Positions 1 to 9,674 of a DNA stretch of 64,000 nt are shown piece after piece (within the stretch, counting starts at the first letter, position 1; every line of letters starts with the position of its first letter). A program made the position numbers and the translations under genes. The DNA is from Paenibacillus phyllosphaerae (GTDB lineage: Bacteria; Bacillota; Bacilli; Paenibacillales; Paenibacillaceae), in the NCBI RefSeq assembly GCF_014192105.1, contig NZ_JACHXK010000005.1, forward strand, positions 62,001-126,000, given 5' to 3'. Under the pieces are notes generated by a model. The model searched no databases, had not been told where the DNA came from, and worked only from the letters and a program-made list of their open reading frames with translations.

Positions 1-1211
1 CGGTGATACATGCCGGCGAAGCCGCCGAGCAGCTCCTCGCCGCGCGACCGCTCGACGAGCGAAACGACCGCGAATGCCCCGATGTTCATTAACATGTAGG
101 CGATCAGGTAAAAGCCGAATTCGCCTGTATTCGAAGCATGCATATCCTGCAGCGACAGCCCGATCGGGATAAGCAAGTAGCCGGCGTTCGCAACGCCTGA
201 CAGGGCGAGCAGCCGCTTCATATTGCGCTGCACCAGCGCCGCCGTCGTCCCGACGATCATCGCCGCGGCGGCCAGTACAAGCAGCAGGAGGAAGATATCA
301 TCGGCGATCGGCCATCCCGGCGCAGAGGCGAAGAACCCGATGCTGAAGACGAGACGGAACATCGCGGCAAGCGAGGCCCCTTTGGCCACGACCGCCAGGA
401 ATGCGGTGATCGGCGTCGGCGCGCCTTGATACACGTCCGGTGCCCAGGCATGGAACGGAGCAGCCGCTATTTTGACGCCGAAGCCCCCCAGCAGGAGGAA
501 CAATCCGGCATAGAGCAGCTCGGGCGCCGCAATCGCCTGCTGCGATTGGAACGCTTGCGCGATCGCCCCGAAATTCGTCGCTCCCGTCAAGCCGTACAAG
601 TAGGACATGCCGAACAGAATGAACGCGGAGGCGATACCGCCGGTCACGACGTACTTAAACGCCGCTTCCGCCGACTTGACCTCCCGCTTCCGTAAGCCCA
701 CCAGCACATACGTCGTCACGCTCAGCAGCTCCAGCCCCACGTACAGCGTAATGAGGTCGCCCGCAGAGGCCATCATCATCGCGCCGACGACCGCCGGCAG
801 CAGCAGATAGTAGAATTCGCCGCGGTTCGGCACCTCCTCCTGCTTCACCGTCCCCAGGCTCATCAATACGATCAGCGCGGCCGCGGCCAGGAACACCAGC
901 TTCAGCATGCTTGCAAAGTCATCGATCCGATAGCTGTCCGCGAGCAAACGAATGACGTCTGCCACAGGTTCGCCCTCCCCGCTCCCCGCCTGATCCCTGT
1001 CGATCAGGCGCCAGAGCACGGCACCCATGGAAGCGACGAGACCCGTTAAGGTCAGGTAACCGATAACCGCACGGCTTGTGCTGCGCGCAAGGAACAGATC
1101 GAGAACGGCGAGCAGGATGAAAAAGGCCAACAGAATCCATTCCGGCGCGAAGTATGCCGCATCCGCCCACGATAGCGGGGCCAACTCGTTCGATACGGTA
1201 TCCGGACTCAT
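1..1211 (-). CDS. nuoN: NADH-quinone oxidoreductase subunit N (partial, C-terminus off the left edge)
   Basis: This is one of the three antiporter-like membrane subunits of respiratory complex I that couple quinone reduction to proton translocation. About 403 residues are visible, from MSPDTVSNELAPLSW; the C-terminal part is cut by the window edge. The translation is a run of hydrophobic helices with the family's charged positions, for example GGFGVKIAAAPFHAWAPDVY and the following QGAPTP. The ATG at 1211 is preceded by AGGAGGTGG and overlaps the nuoM stop (ATGA), so it is translationally coupled. It is the last gene of the nuo operon in this window. The identification is secure; only the missing end is unknown. 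Confidence 0.95.
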   Translation of the reverse strand, partial: MSPDTVSNELAPLSWADAAYFAPEWILLAFFILLAVLDLFLARSTSRAVIGYLTLTGLVASMGAVLWRLIDRDQAGSGEGEPVADVIRLLADSYRIDDFASMLKLVFLAAAALIVLMSLGTVKQEEVPNRGEFYYLLLPAVVGAMMMASAGDLITLYVGLELLSVTTYVLVGLRKREVKSAEAAFKYVVTGGIASAFILFGMSYLYGLTGATNFGAIAQAFQSQQAIAAPELLYAGLFLLLGGFGVKIAAAPFHAWAPDVYQGAPTPITAFLAVVAKGASLAAMFRLVFSIGFFASAPGWPIADDIFLLLLVLAAAAMIVGTTAALVQRNMKRLLALSGVANAGYLLIPIGLSLQDMHASNTGEFGFYLIAYMLMNIGAFAVVSLVERSRGEELLGGFAGMYH

Positions 1212-2833
1212 GAATCGCCACCTCCTGACAGCTGCCCGAGCAGGAAATCGAAACTATGCTTGAGCGGCGAAGTAAGGACCGCCGGATAGACGCCGATCAG
1301 CACGATGAGCGCCAGCAGCACGATCATCGGCACCGCTTCGACTAGCCGCGCATCGCGGAAGGTCGTGAATCGCTCCTGGACCTGGCCGAACGTGATCGCC
1401 AGAACGCTTCGCAGCATATAGGCAGCCGAGAGGATAATCCCCAGGACGGCAACGGCGGTAAGCGCCGGCTGCGTATCGTACAGTCCGAGCAGAGCCAGCA
1501 GCTCGCCGACGAAGCCCGACAATCCCGGCAGTCCGATCGAGGCAAGACCCGCAGCGAGCAAAATTCCGCTCATGAACGGCATGCTCCGTGCAAAGCCGCC
1601 GAGCTCCTGCAGGTCGGTCGTCCCTGCCCGCTCCTGCAGGCTGCCGACGACGAGGAACAACAGCGCCGAGATCAAGCCGTGCGAGACAAGCTGAATGACC
1701 GCGCCGTTAAGGCCGATTCCGTTCAGCGACGCCAGCCCGAGCAACACGATCCCCATATGGCTGATCGAGGAGTAGGCCAGGACGAGCTTGAAATCTTTTT
1801 GCACAAAAGCGAGTATCGCTCCGTACAGCAGGTTGATCACGCCGAGCAGCGCGAGCACGAACGAGAACGATTCGACCTGCGCGGGGAATAGGAAGATCCC
1901 GAACCGCAGCAAGCCGTAAGCCCCCATCTTCAGCAGCACGCCGGAATGCACCATGACGATCGAAGGCGGAGCTTCCACGTGCACCTTCAGCATCCACGTA
2001 TGAAACGGGAAGACCGGCAGCTTAATGCCGAAGGCCGCCAAGAGCAGCAGGAACACGGTCCATCGCATCGACTCGGACATGTAGAACGGCGTACCGCCCT
2101 GCACCGCATCCGGCACAAGATTGACGTAGGCATTCGGATCGGCAAAATTACGCAGCAGCACGTCGTAACTCCCGCTGTAGGATAGTTGGACCGCCTGCTG
2201 CCCGGTCTGTTCGACCTGAAAGCCGGCCGTGACGACCAAGAGCAGGAAGGCGACCAGCATGATCGCGGAGCCTAAGCCGTTGTAGATCAGGAAACGGCTC
2301 GCCGCTTTTTCGCGGCCGAAGAACCCCCAGATGCCGATCAAGAAGAACATCGGAATAAGCGTCAATTCGAAGAACATAAAGAACAAGATCAAATCCCGCG
2401 CCAGGAACACGCCGAGCATGCCTACCTCGAGCACGAGAAACCATAGATAGAACGATTTGCGGCGCTTCTTGATATGGACGGAAGCGAGCGCGGCCATCGA
2501 GGCCACCACCGTGGTCAGCAGCAAGAGCGGCAGCGACAGCCCGTCGACGCCCAGCTGATACTGCAGCTTGAACGTATACGAGGCCACATCCCCGAGGAAC
2601 TCCTTATTGAGTGATGCATTCACCCAGGTAGCCAGCTCCGCGTACTTGGTCCCGCCGGTTCCGGCATCGTAAGCCGCGTAGAGCCATAACGTAAGCCCCA
2701 GCGGAATTAACGTGGCACCGAACGCGATCCACTTGGCGTAATGCGCGTAAGACTTCGGCAGCAGCGCGACCGCCAGCAGACCCAGCAGCGGAGAGAACAC
2801 AATCATCGACAGAATCGGAATATCCGCGATCAT
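1208..2833 (-). CDS. nuoM: NADH-quinone oxidoreductase subunit M
   Basis: Complex I membrane subunit, antiporter-like, about 541 residues with some 14 transmembrane helices, a normal length for NuoM. Visible family motifs are the conserved glutamate helix FFMFFELTLIPMFFLIG and LPVFPFHTWMLKVHVEAP followed by a conserved lysine/histidine region. I take the ATG at 2833 as the start because AAGGAGG lies 8 to 9 bases upstream and the ATG overlaps the nuoL stop as ATGA; an in-frame GTG two codons earlier is too close to that ribosome site. The gene lies between nuoL and nuoN in the usual order. Confidence 0.96.
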   Translation of the reverse strand: MIADIPILSMIVFSPLLGLLAVALLPKSYAHYAKWIAFGATLIPLGLTLWLYAAYDAGTGGTKYAELATWVNASLNKEFLGDVASYTFKLQYQLGVDGLSLPLLLLTTVVASMAALASVHIKKRRKSFYLWFLVLEVGMLGVFLARDLILFFMFFELTLIPMFFLIGIWGFFGREKAASRFLIYNGLGSAIMLVAFLLLVVTAGFQVEQTGQQAVQLSYSGSYDVLLRNFADPNAYVNLVPDAVQGGTPFYMSESMRWTVFLLLLAAFGIKLPVFPFHTWMLKVHVEAPPSIVMVHSGVLLKMGAYGLLRFGIFLFPAQVESFSFVLALLGVINLLYGAILAFVQKDFKLVLAYSSISHMGIVLLGLASLNGIGLNGAVIQLVSHGLISALLFLVVGSLQERAGTTDLQELGGFARSMPFMSGILLAAGLASIGLPGLSGFVGELLALLGLYDTQPALTAVAVLGIILSAAYMLRSVLAITFGQVQERFTTFRDARLVEAVPMIVLLALIVLIGVYPAVLTSPLKHSFDFLLGQLSGGGDS

Positions 2834-4710
2834 GACCACAGCCTCCTTCCGACGATGACGATAAGCAGCAACACGAGGCCGAGCAGCGTAATGACGCCAT
2901 ACGTCTGCACTTGGCCGTTCTGGAGACGGGTGCCGCCCCGGCCCAATAACACGGCCGTGCTGCCGACGAGACGCACGGCGCCAGCGATGACGATCTTATC
3001 GATCGCCATGAGCAGCAGGCCGAGCAGCTGCAAGCCGCGTACCACCACGATTTTGTAGAGCCCATCCAGATAAAAGCTCTTCTCGAGCAAACGGATGAGC
3101 CATGGCAACCGGGCCGACACGGTATCCTTGGCAATCGTGCCTTTGGCGAACACGAGCCAGCTTACATAGATTCCGAGGGCGCCTACTGCGGCGGAGACGA
3201 CCATGACGAGCCCTCCGCCGGTATGGAATGCGCCTTCGCCGCCGGACAGCCATTTCCCCAGATTGTTGTTCCATGGCGTCTCAATTCCCCCTGCAAGCAC
3301 GGCGGGAATGGCGAGAATGATCAGCGGGACCGTCATGACCCACGGCTGTTCCTGCGCGTTCACCGCGGCTTCGCTCCTCGGCTTGCCCCAGAAGACCAGG
3401 AAGAACAACCGCGCCATATAGAAGGCCGTCAAGAACGCAGCCGCGAGGCCGACGACGAACAAAGCCGTGTTCTCCTGCAGCGCCGTATGCAAGATCGCAT
3501 CTTTCGACCAGAAGCCGGATAACGGCGGTATGCCCGATATCGCCAGCACGCCAACGCCGAAGACGACGGCCGTCACTCTCATCCGGGACCGCAAACCTCC
3601 CATCTCCTGCACGTTCTGGACATGCAGCGCATGAATGACGTTGCCCGCAGCCAGGAAGAGCATCGCCTTGAAGAACGCATGCGTCATCAGGTGGAAAATC
3701 CCGCCGGTTAACGAGCCCAGCCCTAGTCCCAGCATCATATAGCCGAGCTGACTGACCGTCGAGTAAGCGAGAATCCGCTTGATGTCATTCTGTACCGTCG
3801 CAATCGTCGCCGCGAAGATCGCCGTGAAGGCGCCGATATAAGCGACCGTATCCATCGCCGCCTGCGAAGCCTCGAAGATATCGAACGTACGGGCGACCAA
3901 GTAGACGCCTGCGGCGACCATTGTTGCGGCATGGATCAGCGCACTGACGGGTGTAGGTCCTTCCATCGCGTCCGGCAGCCAGACATGCAGCGGGAACTGG
4001 CCGGATTTGCCGACCGCCCCGAGAAAAATAAGCAGCGCGATCAGCGTGGTCATCCCAGCCGCAATGGCGCCGGGCTGCCCTTCGAATACGTTCTGGATGC
4101 TCGCGAAATCGAGCGCGTGATTCGGCATCTGCCAGTAGAGCAGCACGATGCCCAAGAACAGTCCGGCATCGCCGATCCGCGTCACGATGAACGCCTTTTT
4201 CGCCGCGGCCCTCGCTTCCGGCCTCGTGAACCAGAAGCCGATCAACAGGAACGAACAAACGCCGACCAGCTCCCAGAAGATATAGAGCGCCAGCAGATTA
4301 TCCGCGAGCACCAGGCCGAGCATAGAGAAAGTAAATAACGAAAGATAGCTGTAAAAGACCGTAATGCGTTCATCATTCTTCATGTAGCCCATCGAATATA
4401 CATGCACCAAGAACCCTACCAGCGTCACGATGACCAGCATCAGCGTGGATAGATTCGTCACCTCGTACCCGATCGTCACTTGCATCTGTCCGACATCCAG
4501 CCACGTGAAGCCATCCCGGTAATCCTCGGCTTCCGCGCCGATCCGTTCGAATAGGATAAGCAGCGCGAGCAGGAACGAGGCGAGCGAGCCGAGCGTCCCG
4601 ATCACGATCCCCGGCCCCCGGAAACCGCGGCCGAACGCAGTGAGGAGGACGAAGGCGGCGAGCGGAAATAGCGGCACGAGCCATGCGTATTGGGTAAAAA
4701 TCGTATTCAT
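2830..4710 (-). CDS. nuoL: NADH-quinone oxidoreductase subunit L
   Basis: The largest antiporter-like complex I subunit, 626 residues, which carries the long lateral helix at its C-terminus. The core motif FWELVGVCSFLLIGFW and the segment SGQFPLHVWLPDAMEGPTPV (with Lys just before it) are typical of NuoL. It starts at ATG 4710 with GGAGG six bases upstream and ends overlapping nuoM. Nothing is unusual in length or order. Confidence 0.96.
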   Translation of the reverse strand: MNTIFTQYAWLVPLFPLAAFVLLTAFGRGFRGPGIVIGTLGSLASFLLALLILFERIGAEAEDYRDGFTWLDVGQMQVTIGYEVTNLSTLMLVIVTLVGFLVHVYSMGYMKNDERITVFYSYLSLFTFSMLGLVLADNLLALYIFWELVGVCSFLLIGFWFTRPEARAAAKKAFIVTRIGDAGLFLGIVLLYWQMPNHALDFASIQNVFEGQPGAIAAGMTTLIALLIFLGAVGKSGQFPLHVWLPDAMEGPTPVSALIHAATMVAAGVYLVARTFDIFEASQAAMDTVAYIGAFTAIFAATIATVQNDIKRILAYSTVSQLGYMMLGLGLGSLTGGIFHLMTHAFFKAMLFLAAGNVIHALHVQNVQEMGGLRSRMRVTAVVFGVGVLAISGIPPLSGFWSKDAILHTALQENTALFVVGLAAAFLTAFYMARLFFLVFWGKPRSEAAVNAQEQPWVMTVPLIILAIPAVLAGGIETPWNNNLGKWLSGGEGAFHTGGGLVMVVSAAVGALGIYVSWLVFAKGTIAKDTVSARLPWLIRLLEKSFYLDGLYKIVVVRGLQLLGLLLMAIDKIVIAGAVRLVGSTAVLLGRGGTRLQNGQVQTYGVITLLGLVLLLIVIVGRRLWS

Positions 4711-4713
4711 GCC

Positions 4714-5016
4714 CTACCTCCTCATCTCGTCGTAGTCGTCCACGTTCACGGACCCCCGCGCCCGGAACAGCGCGATCAGCACCGCGATGCCGACCGCCGC
4801 CTCGGCTGCTCCCACCGTAATGGAGAACAGCGAGAAAATTTGGCCTTTAAGCGAAGGGGCGAGGCCGTACTTCGAGAAGGCGACCAAATTCAAATTCGCG
4901 GCATTGAGCATCAGCTCGATCGACAGCAGGACGATCACCGCATTGCGTTTGGTTAACGCGCCGTACAGTCCGATACAGAATAAAATGGCGGCCATGGTCA
5001 GATAAGATGCCAACAT
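4714..5016 (-). CDS. nuoK: NADH-quinone oxidoreductase subunit K
   Basis: Small complex I membrane subunit of 100 residues with three transmembrane helices. The segment [20 protein letters not shown] and the following [12 protein letters not shown] are the NuoK signature, including the buried glutamate needed for proton coupling. A ribosome site GGAGG precedes ATG 5016. It sits tightly between nuoJ (1 base gap) and nuoL (3 base gap), as expected for one polycistronic transcript. Confidence 0.96.
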   Translation of the reverse strand: MLASYLTMAAILFCIGLYGALTKRNAVIVLLSIELMLNAANLNLVAFSKYGLAPSLKGQIFSLFSITVGAAEAAVGIAVLIALFRARGSVNVDDYDEMRR

Positions 5017-5017
5017 G

Positions 5018-5533
5018 TTAGTCCGCCTCCTTCTTGGCCAACACGATAGCCCCGATAAAAGCGACCGTCAGCAGCACCGAGACCAGCTCGAACGGCACGA
5101 CATAGCCCGTGAACAGCAGCTTGCCGATAGCAAGCGTATTGTCTTCGGCGGGTGCATAGGCGGTCACCTGCGAGAAATCCGCCTGGCGAATCGCATAGAA
5201 CAGCAGGCCGAACAGCGCGAGCGCTCCGACCGCTGCCAGGCCTTCATGCCACGCGCGCGGGAATTCCGCTCCCTCGCCCTGATGGTTGGTCATCATGATG
5301 CCGAAGATCATCAGGATCGTGACCGCGCCGGCATAGATCAGCACCTGGACGAAGGCGAGGAATTCGGCTTGCAGCAGCACGAACATCCCCGCCATGCCGA
5401 TGAAGGCCGCCAGCAGCGACAGCACCATATGCACCACCTGCGTCAGACTCAGCATCATCACCGCTCCGGTAATGATCATGACCGCGAAGACGAAGAAAGC
5501 GATGAACTCCCCTGTCAGCTCCACATTCCACAT
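5018..5533 (-). CDS. nuoJ: NADH-quinone oxidoreductase subunit J
   Basis: Complex I membrane subunit of 171 residues with five predicted helices. The conserved helix [19 protein letters not shown] is the NuoJ hallmark, the flexible helix implicated in coupling. The start at 5533 follows AAAGGGGG; the stop is one base before nuoK. Identification rests on this motif, the length and the gene order. Confidence 0.95.
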   Translation of the reverse strand: MWNVELTGEFIAFFVFAVMIITGAVMMLSLTQVVHMVLSLLAAFIGMAGMFVLLQAEFLAFVQVLIYAGAVTILMIFGIMMTNHQGEGAEFPRAWHEGLAAVGALALFGLLFYAIRQADFSQVTAYAPAEDNTLAIGKLLFTGYVVPFELVSVLLTVAFIGAIVLAKKEAD

Positions 5534-5535
5534 GC

Positions 5536-5991
5536 CTACTTCGCGCCCCCTTTGCCACCTTGAGGCGCTCCAATATTATTGTTGTCCTCGCGTACTTTCG
5601 TATTGTTGTTATGCAGCCACTCGCGGTCCTTGAACAGATCGTCCCTGCTATAAGCCGCCAACTCAAAATGATTCGTCATCACGATCGCTTCCGTCGGACA
5701 TACCTCCGTACACAGATCGCACAGGATACAGATTTCGAAGTTAATATCGAACGTGTCGATCACTTTGCCCTTCTTCTCCGGGTCGGGATTCAGCTTGCCG
5801 GTCAGCGTAATGCAATCGGTCGGGCAGATGCGCGCGCACTGGTTGCAGACGATGCACAGTTCCGGGATAAAATGCTGAATCCCCCGGAATCGGTCCGGCA
5901 TGACAATCGGCTCGTCAGGGTAGGAAGTGGTAACCTTTTTCTCGGTCATCGCTTTGAACGTGACGCCAAGTCCTTTGAAGAGACCTTTCAT
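5536..5991 (-). CDS. nuoI: NADH-quinone oxidoreductase subunit I, 2x[4Fe-4S] ferredoxin-like
   Basis: Peripheral-arm subunit that carries electrons through two [4Fe-4S] clusters toward NuoB. Of its 151 residues, two CxxCxxCxxxCP motifs are visible: CIVCNQCARICP near residue 47 and CILCDLCTEVCP near residue 87. The C-terminal tail is rich in Asn and Gly. The ATG at 5991 has AGGAGGGTGA upstream. It lies two bases before nuoJ, but 142 bases separate it from nuoH, an unusually loose join in this otherwise compact operon. Confidence 0.96.
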   Translation of the reverse strand: MKGLFKGLGVTFKAMTEKKVTTSYPDEPIVMPDRFRGIQHFIPELCIVCNQCARICPTDCITLTGKLNPDPEKKGKVIDTFDINFEICILCDLCTEVCPTEAIVMTNHFELAAYSRDDLFKDREWLHNNNTKVREDNNNIGAPQGGKGGAK

Positions 5992-5995
5992 TCCT

Positions 5996-6094
5996 TCACC
6001 CTCCTGGAATCCATAATCGCCTCATGAAGCTGCTGCTTGCCTGCGCGCGTTCTCCGTTGGTTGCCAATGCCTGCCATTTGTGTTGACGCGCCAT
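5996..6094 (-). CDS. possible 32-residue small ORF between nuoH and nuoI
   Basis: An ATG at 6094 opens a frame of 32 codons (MARQHKWQALATNGE at its start) that ends with a TGA lying inside the ribosome-binding region of nuoI. A weak AGGAAA lies about 12 bases upstream. It could couple translation into nuoI, or it could be chance. I recognise no family and see no membrane segment. Confidence is low. Confidence 0.15.
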   Translation of the reverse strand: MARQHKWQALATNGERAQASSSFMRRLWIPGG

Positions 6095-6133
6095 GGCCTA
6101 TTATTTCCTGCGCAATAATAACACAAGAAGTCG

Positions 6134-7144
6134 TCATTTCACGAACAGCTCCAGATAGACGGCCGTAATGAACACATTCGCCAGCGACAGCGGCAGCAGC
6201 ACCTTCCACCCGAGCCCCATCAGCTGGTCCACCCGGATCCTCGGCATCGTCGCTCGAAGCCAGATCAGGAAGAAGACGACCGATGCGAATTTCAGCAGGA
6301 ACCAGATGATTCCCGGCACAAAATCCAGGAAGGCCAGCGGCGCTTGCCAGCCGCCGAGGAACAACACCGTCGTGAGAGCCGCAATCGCGTACACATACAC
6401 GTATTCCGTTAACATGAAGAAGGCGAAGCGGAAGCCGCTATACTCGACATGGTAGCCCGCGACCAGCTCCGATTCCGCTTCCGGCAGATCGAACGGCGTC
6501 CGGTTGAGTTCGGATACCGCGGCGATGATGAAGACGACGAAGCCGATGATCTGCGGCAAGAAGTTCCACTGCCAGAACCAATCCCCTTGCTGCTCGCCGA
6601 TCGAGCGCAAGTTCATCGTGCCCGATACCATAATGACCCCGACGACCGAGATGACGAGCGGCACTTCGTAACTGATCATCTGCGCCGCGGAGCGCATCCC
6701 CCCGAGCAGCGCGTATTTATTATTCGAGGCCCAACCCCCGAGTACGATCGCAATCGTGGTAATCCCTGACAATGCAACATAATACAACAAACCGACGTTA
6801 ATGTCTGCAAAATATAGATTTTGCGTATACGGAATTACCGCCAATACCCCGAAAGCCGGGACGTACGCGAGCGCCGGGGCGAGAATGAATAATACCCGAT
6901 CCGCTTTGCGCGGAATCGTATCCTCTTTGATGAGTAGCTTCAGAATATCGGCTACCGTTTGTAGCAAGCCTAGCGGACCGACCCGATTCGGGCCGATGCG
7001 GTGCTGCATCCAGCCAATGACTTTGCGCTCGAAGTAGATCGCGTAGGTGACGAAGCCGAGCACCAGGATGAGCAGCACGACGCCCCACAGCGTGAAGATG
7101 AGCGCGTTGCCCCACGACAAGCTCTCGTTCAACCGATCGCCCAT
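6134..7144 (-). CDS. nuoH: NADH-quinone oxidoreductase subunit H
   Basis: Membrane subunit that forms the quinone-binding chamber together with NuoB and NuoD, about 336 residues and eight helices. The segments YFERKVIGWMQHRIGPNRVG and SELNRTPFDLPEAESELVAG are diagnostic. The ATG at 7144 overlaps the nuoD stop (TGATG) with GGGGAGG about ten bases upstream; a TTG two codons earlier is an alternative start. A 142-base gap to nuoI follows. Confidence 0.96.
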   Translation of the reverse strand: MGDRLNESLSWGNALIFTLWGVVLLILVLGFVTYAIYFERKVIGWMQHRIGPNRVGPLGLLQTVADILKLLIKEDTIPRKADRVLFILAPALAYVPAFGVLAVIPYTQNLYFADINVGLLYYVALSGITTIAIVLGGWASNNKYALLGGMRSAAQMISYEVPLVISVVGVIMVSGTMNLRSIGEQQGDWFWQWNFLPQIIGFVVFIIAAVSELNRTPFDLPEAESELVAGYHVEYSGFRFAFFMLTEYVYVYAIAALTTVLFLGGWQAPLAFLDFVPGIIWFLLKFASVVFFLIWLRATMPRIRVDQLMGLGWKVLLPLSLANVFITAVYLELFVK

Positions 7145-8244
7145 CAGCAATCGACCTCCCCGACGACGATATCGATTCCGCCCAGGATCGTAATAAGGTT
7201 CGTCATCGTCTCGCCGACCAACAGCTTCGGCAGAATCTGCAGATTCACGAACGACGGACGGCGGAACTTGAGCCGGTACGGCTCCTGCTTGCCCTTCGAA
7301 ACGATATGGCAGCCGATCTCCCCGCGCGGCGACTCGATGCTGACGTATACTTCACCAGCCGGCGGCCGGATGACGCGCGGCACTTTGCCCATCGTCTCGC
7401 CGCCCGAAGGGAATTGCTGGAGGGCTTGGGTAAGGATCCGTAACGACTGTCGGATCTCCTCCAGCCGGATGAGATAACGGTCGTAGCAGTCGCCATTGGT
7501 GCCGAGTGGAATATCGAAGTCGAAGCGGTCGTACAGGCTGTACGGCTTCGCTCTGCGAATATCCCAATCGACGCCGGTACAGCGCAGATTCGCGCCGGAG
7601 AGCCCGTAATCGATCGCCGTCTTCGCGTCATAGGCCCCGACGCCGCGAATGCGCGCCAGGAAGATTTCGTTGCCGCTGACGAGCTTGTCGTACTCGATCA
7701 GCTTCTTTTCCATATAAGGAATGAAGTCGCGCACCTTATCCAACCACGCGTCCGACGCATCCCATTTGACCCCGCCGACACGCATGTAATTGTAGGTCAG
7801 CCGCGCGCCGCACAGCTCGTTGAACAGGTTCACGATCGTCTCCCGGTCGCGGAAAGCATACAGGAACGGACTCATCGCCCCGATATCCAGCAGGTAGGTG
7901 CCCCACCAGACGAGATGGCTCGCAATCCGCTGCAGCTCCATGACCACCAGGCGGAGATATTCCGCACGCTCCGGCACCGCAAGCTCCATCATCGTCTCCA
8001 CCGCATGGACGAGCACATAGTTGTTCGTCATCGCCGAGACGTAATCCATCCGGTCCGTATACGGGATAATCTGGGTGTAGCTCAAATCCTCGGCAAGCTT
8101 CTCCGTCCCCCGGTGCAAATAGCCCATGACCGGCGTCGCCTCGATAATCACCTCGCCATCGAGCTTCACGATGATGCGGAACACGCCATGCGTGCTCGGA
8201 TGCTGGGGGCCTACGTTAAGCAGCAGCTCTTCTGTACGAATCAC
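7144..8244 (-). CDS. nuoD: NADH-quinone oxidoreductase subunit D (49 kDa)
   Basis: Peripheral-arm subunit lining the quinone site, related to the [NiFe] hydrogenase large subunit. It has 366 residues and is separate from NuoC, not fused as in E. coli. Visible motifs are NVGPQHPSTHGVFR near the N-terminus with the quinone-site histidine, GYLHRGTEK, and the C-terminal DIVVGEVDC. It starts with GTG at 8244, with GGAGG about 11 bases upstream, six bases after nuoC. Confidence 0.96.
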   Translation of the reverse strand: MIRTEELLLNVGPQHPSTHGVFRIIVKLDGEVIIEATPVMGYLHRGTEKLAEDLSYTQIIPYTDRMDYVSAMTNNYVLVHAVETMMELAVPERAEYLRLVVMELQRIASHLVWWGTYLLDIGAMSPFLYAFRDRETIVNLFNELCGARLTYNYMRVGGVKWDASDAWLDKVRDFIPYMEKKLIEYDKLVSGNEIFLARIRGVGAYDAKTAIDYGLSGANLRCTGVDWDIRRAKPYSLYDRFDFDIPLGTNGDCYDRYLIRLEEIRQSLRILTQALQQFPSGGETMGKVPRVIRPPAGEVYVSIESPRGEIGCHIVSKGKQEPYRLKFRRPSFVNLQILPKLLVGETMTNLITILGGIDIVVGEVDC

Positions 8245-8250
8245 GGCTTG

Positions 8251-9159
8251 TCACACCTCCGAGTCCAATGACACATAGTCTTTGCGCAGTGGATGGCCGA
8301 CCCAATCGTCCGGCATCATAATCCGCCTGAGATCCGGATGGCCCGGGAACGCAACGCCCAAGAGATCATAGATTTCGCGCTCGTTCCAATTGGCCGTCGC
8401 CCAGATCGGCGTTACCGAAGGGACGGATGGCTGTTCGCGGTTGGTTTTTACTTTAATGGTTGCTTCGCGCTTCGTCACCAGCGAGACGAGATGGTAGACG
8501 ACCTCCAGGTGAGTCTCATAGTCGACGCCGGATACATTGCGTAAGTAGTCAAAAGTGCCGCCATCGGTGGATCGGAGTGTTTGCGCGGCGGCCAACCACT
8601 GCTCCGGCCTCACCGTCAGCATCGGCATATGTCCGTTCAGCTCATTAATGGAAGCTTCCTCTACGGCCGAATCGCCGACCTGCGTACGCAAGTGGACCAG
8701 CAGCTCATCCAGCTCCGGCTGCTTCGGCGAAGGCGCTTTCGGTTCTGCCGGCGTCTCGCCTGCTGAGGCCGATGTGCCGCCGGGAGTTCCGCCTTCGGCT
8801 GCAGCCTTCGCAGCTGCTCGCGCGGCTCTTGCTTCTGCCGCGGCTTTCAGCTTTGCCTCGCGTTCAGGGTCGACTGGGGCGGCGGTGGCATCCGGCGCGG
8901 ACGGCTGGCCGCCTTCGGCTGCGGCCTTTGCCGCTGCTCGCGCGGCTCTCGCTTCTGCCGCGGCCTTCAGCTTTGCTTCGCGTTCGGGGTCGACTGGCGC
9001 GGCTGATGGCTTCGTCTCGTGTGCAGCTGAACTTTCATTTTTCTCAACGACCTCAGGGTCCTTGGGGGCTTCCGGAGGCGAATCCGCTGTATGCGCCTCT
9101 GTTTCCTGCTTCGCTTCCGTTCCTGCCTGCTCAGACGGGCGCTCCTTCTCCTCGCTCAT
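8251..9159 (-). CDS. nuoC: NADH-quinone oxidoreductase subunit C with a long low-complexity N-terminal extension
   Basis: The C-terminal part, roughly residues 145-302, is the NuoC/30-kDa domain: [32 protein letters not shown], and the signature [20 protein letters not shown]. About 140 residues precede it, rich in Ala, Glu, Lys and Pro and containing two near-identical segments beginning [20 protein letters not shown]. This extension is probably disordered or helical and is not part of the catalytic core. The start [11 protein letters not shown] at 9159 overlaps the nuoB stop. The frame stays open upstream, but that stretch lies over nuoB and is not coding. Confidence 0.93.
   Translation of the reverse strand: MSEEKERPSEQAGTEAKQETEAHTADSPPEAPKDPEVVEKNESSAAHETKPSAAPVDPEREAKLKAAAEARAARAAAKAAAEGGQPSAPDATAAPVDPEREAKLKAAAEARAARAAAKAAAEGGTPGGTSASAGETPAEPKAPSPKQPELDELLVHLRTQVGDSAVEEASINELNGHMPMLTVRPEQWLAAAQTLRSTDGGTFDYLRNVSGVDYETHLEVVYHLVSLVTKREATIKVKTNREQPSVPSVTPIWATANWNEREIYDLLGVAFPGHPDLRRIMMPDDWVGHPLRKDYVSLDSEV
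8791..9002 (-). repeat. tandem 92-bp direct repeat inside nuoC
   Basis: Two copies of about 92 bases, at 8791-8882 and 8911-9002 (offset 120), encode the same Ala/Lys/Glu-rich peptide ([20 protein letters not shown] core). They differ by a few mostly synonymous bases, so the peptide is kept while the DNA has drifted. Confidence 0.9.
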
Positions 9160-9674
9160 CGGCTTGTCACCCGCTTCCCCGTCTTGGCCTCGTAGCGGAT
9201 CTTCTCCTGCAGCTTGTTGATGCCATAGATGAGCGCGGCAGGATTCGGCGGACAGCCTGGTATGTAGACATCCACGGGCACGATCTGGTCCACGCCTTTC
9301 ATGACCGCGTAGGACTTCACATAAGGCCCGCCAGCCGTGGCGCATGAGCCCATCGCAATGACCCATTTGGGCTCCGGCATCTGGTCATAGAGGCGGCGTA
9401 GCAGCGGCCCCATCTTCTTCGTTACCGTCCCCGCAACGATCATCACATCGGACTGCCTCGGCGACGTGCGGAACATGACGCCGAAACGGTCCAGGTCGTA
9501 GTGCGAGGCGCCGGTTCCCATCATCTCGATGGCGCAACAGGCCAGACCAAAGGTCAGCGGCCATAACGAATTGCTGCGCGCCCACGCTTTCAGCTGCTCT
9601 AGCGTGCCGACGAATACATTCCGTTCAAGCTCCCGCCGTTCCTCCGGCGTAATCGACTCTAGATCGAATCCCAT
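9156..9674 (-). CDS. nuoB: NADH-quinone oxidoreductase subunit B
   Basis: Carries iron-sulfur cluster N2, the last electron carrier before quinone. About 172 residues. The cysteine ligands are visible in [20 protein letters not shown], in [10 protein letters not shown] and in [14 protein letters not shown]. The start is ATG 9674 ([12 protein letters not shown]) with GGAGGAAGAAGG upstream; the frame extends further, but that region belongs to nuoA. It overlaps nuoA by 16 bases and nuoC by 4. Confidence 0.96.
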   Translation of the reverse strand: MGFDLESITPEERRELERNVFVGTLEQLKAWARSNSLWPLTFGLACCAIEMMGTGASHYDLDRFGVMFRTSPRQSDVMIVAGTVTKKMGPLLRRLYDQMPEPKWVIAMGSCATAGGPYVKSYAVMKGVDQIVPVDVYIPGCPPNPAALIYGINKLQEKIRYEAKTGKRVTSR

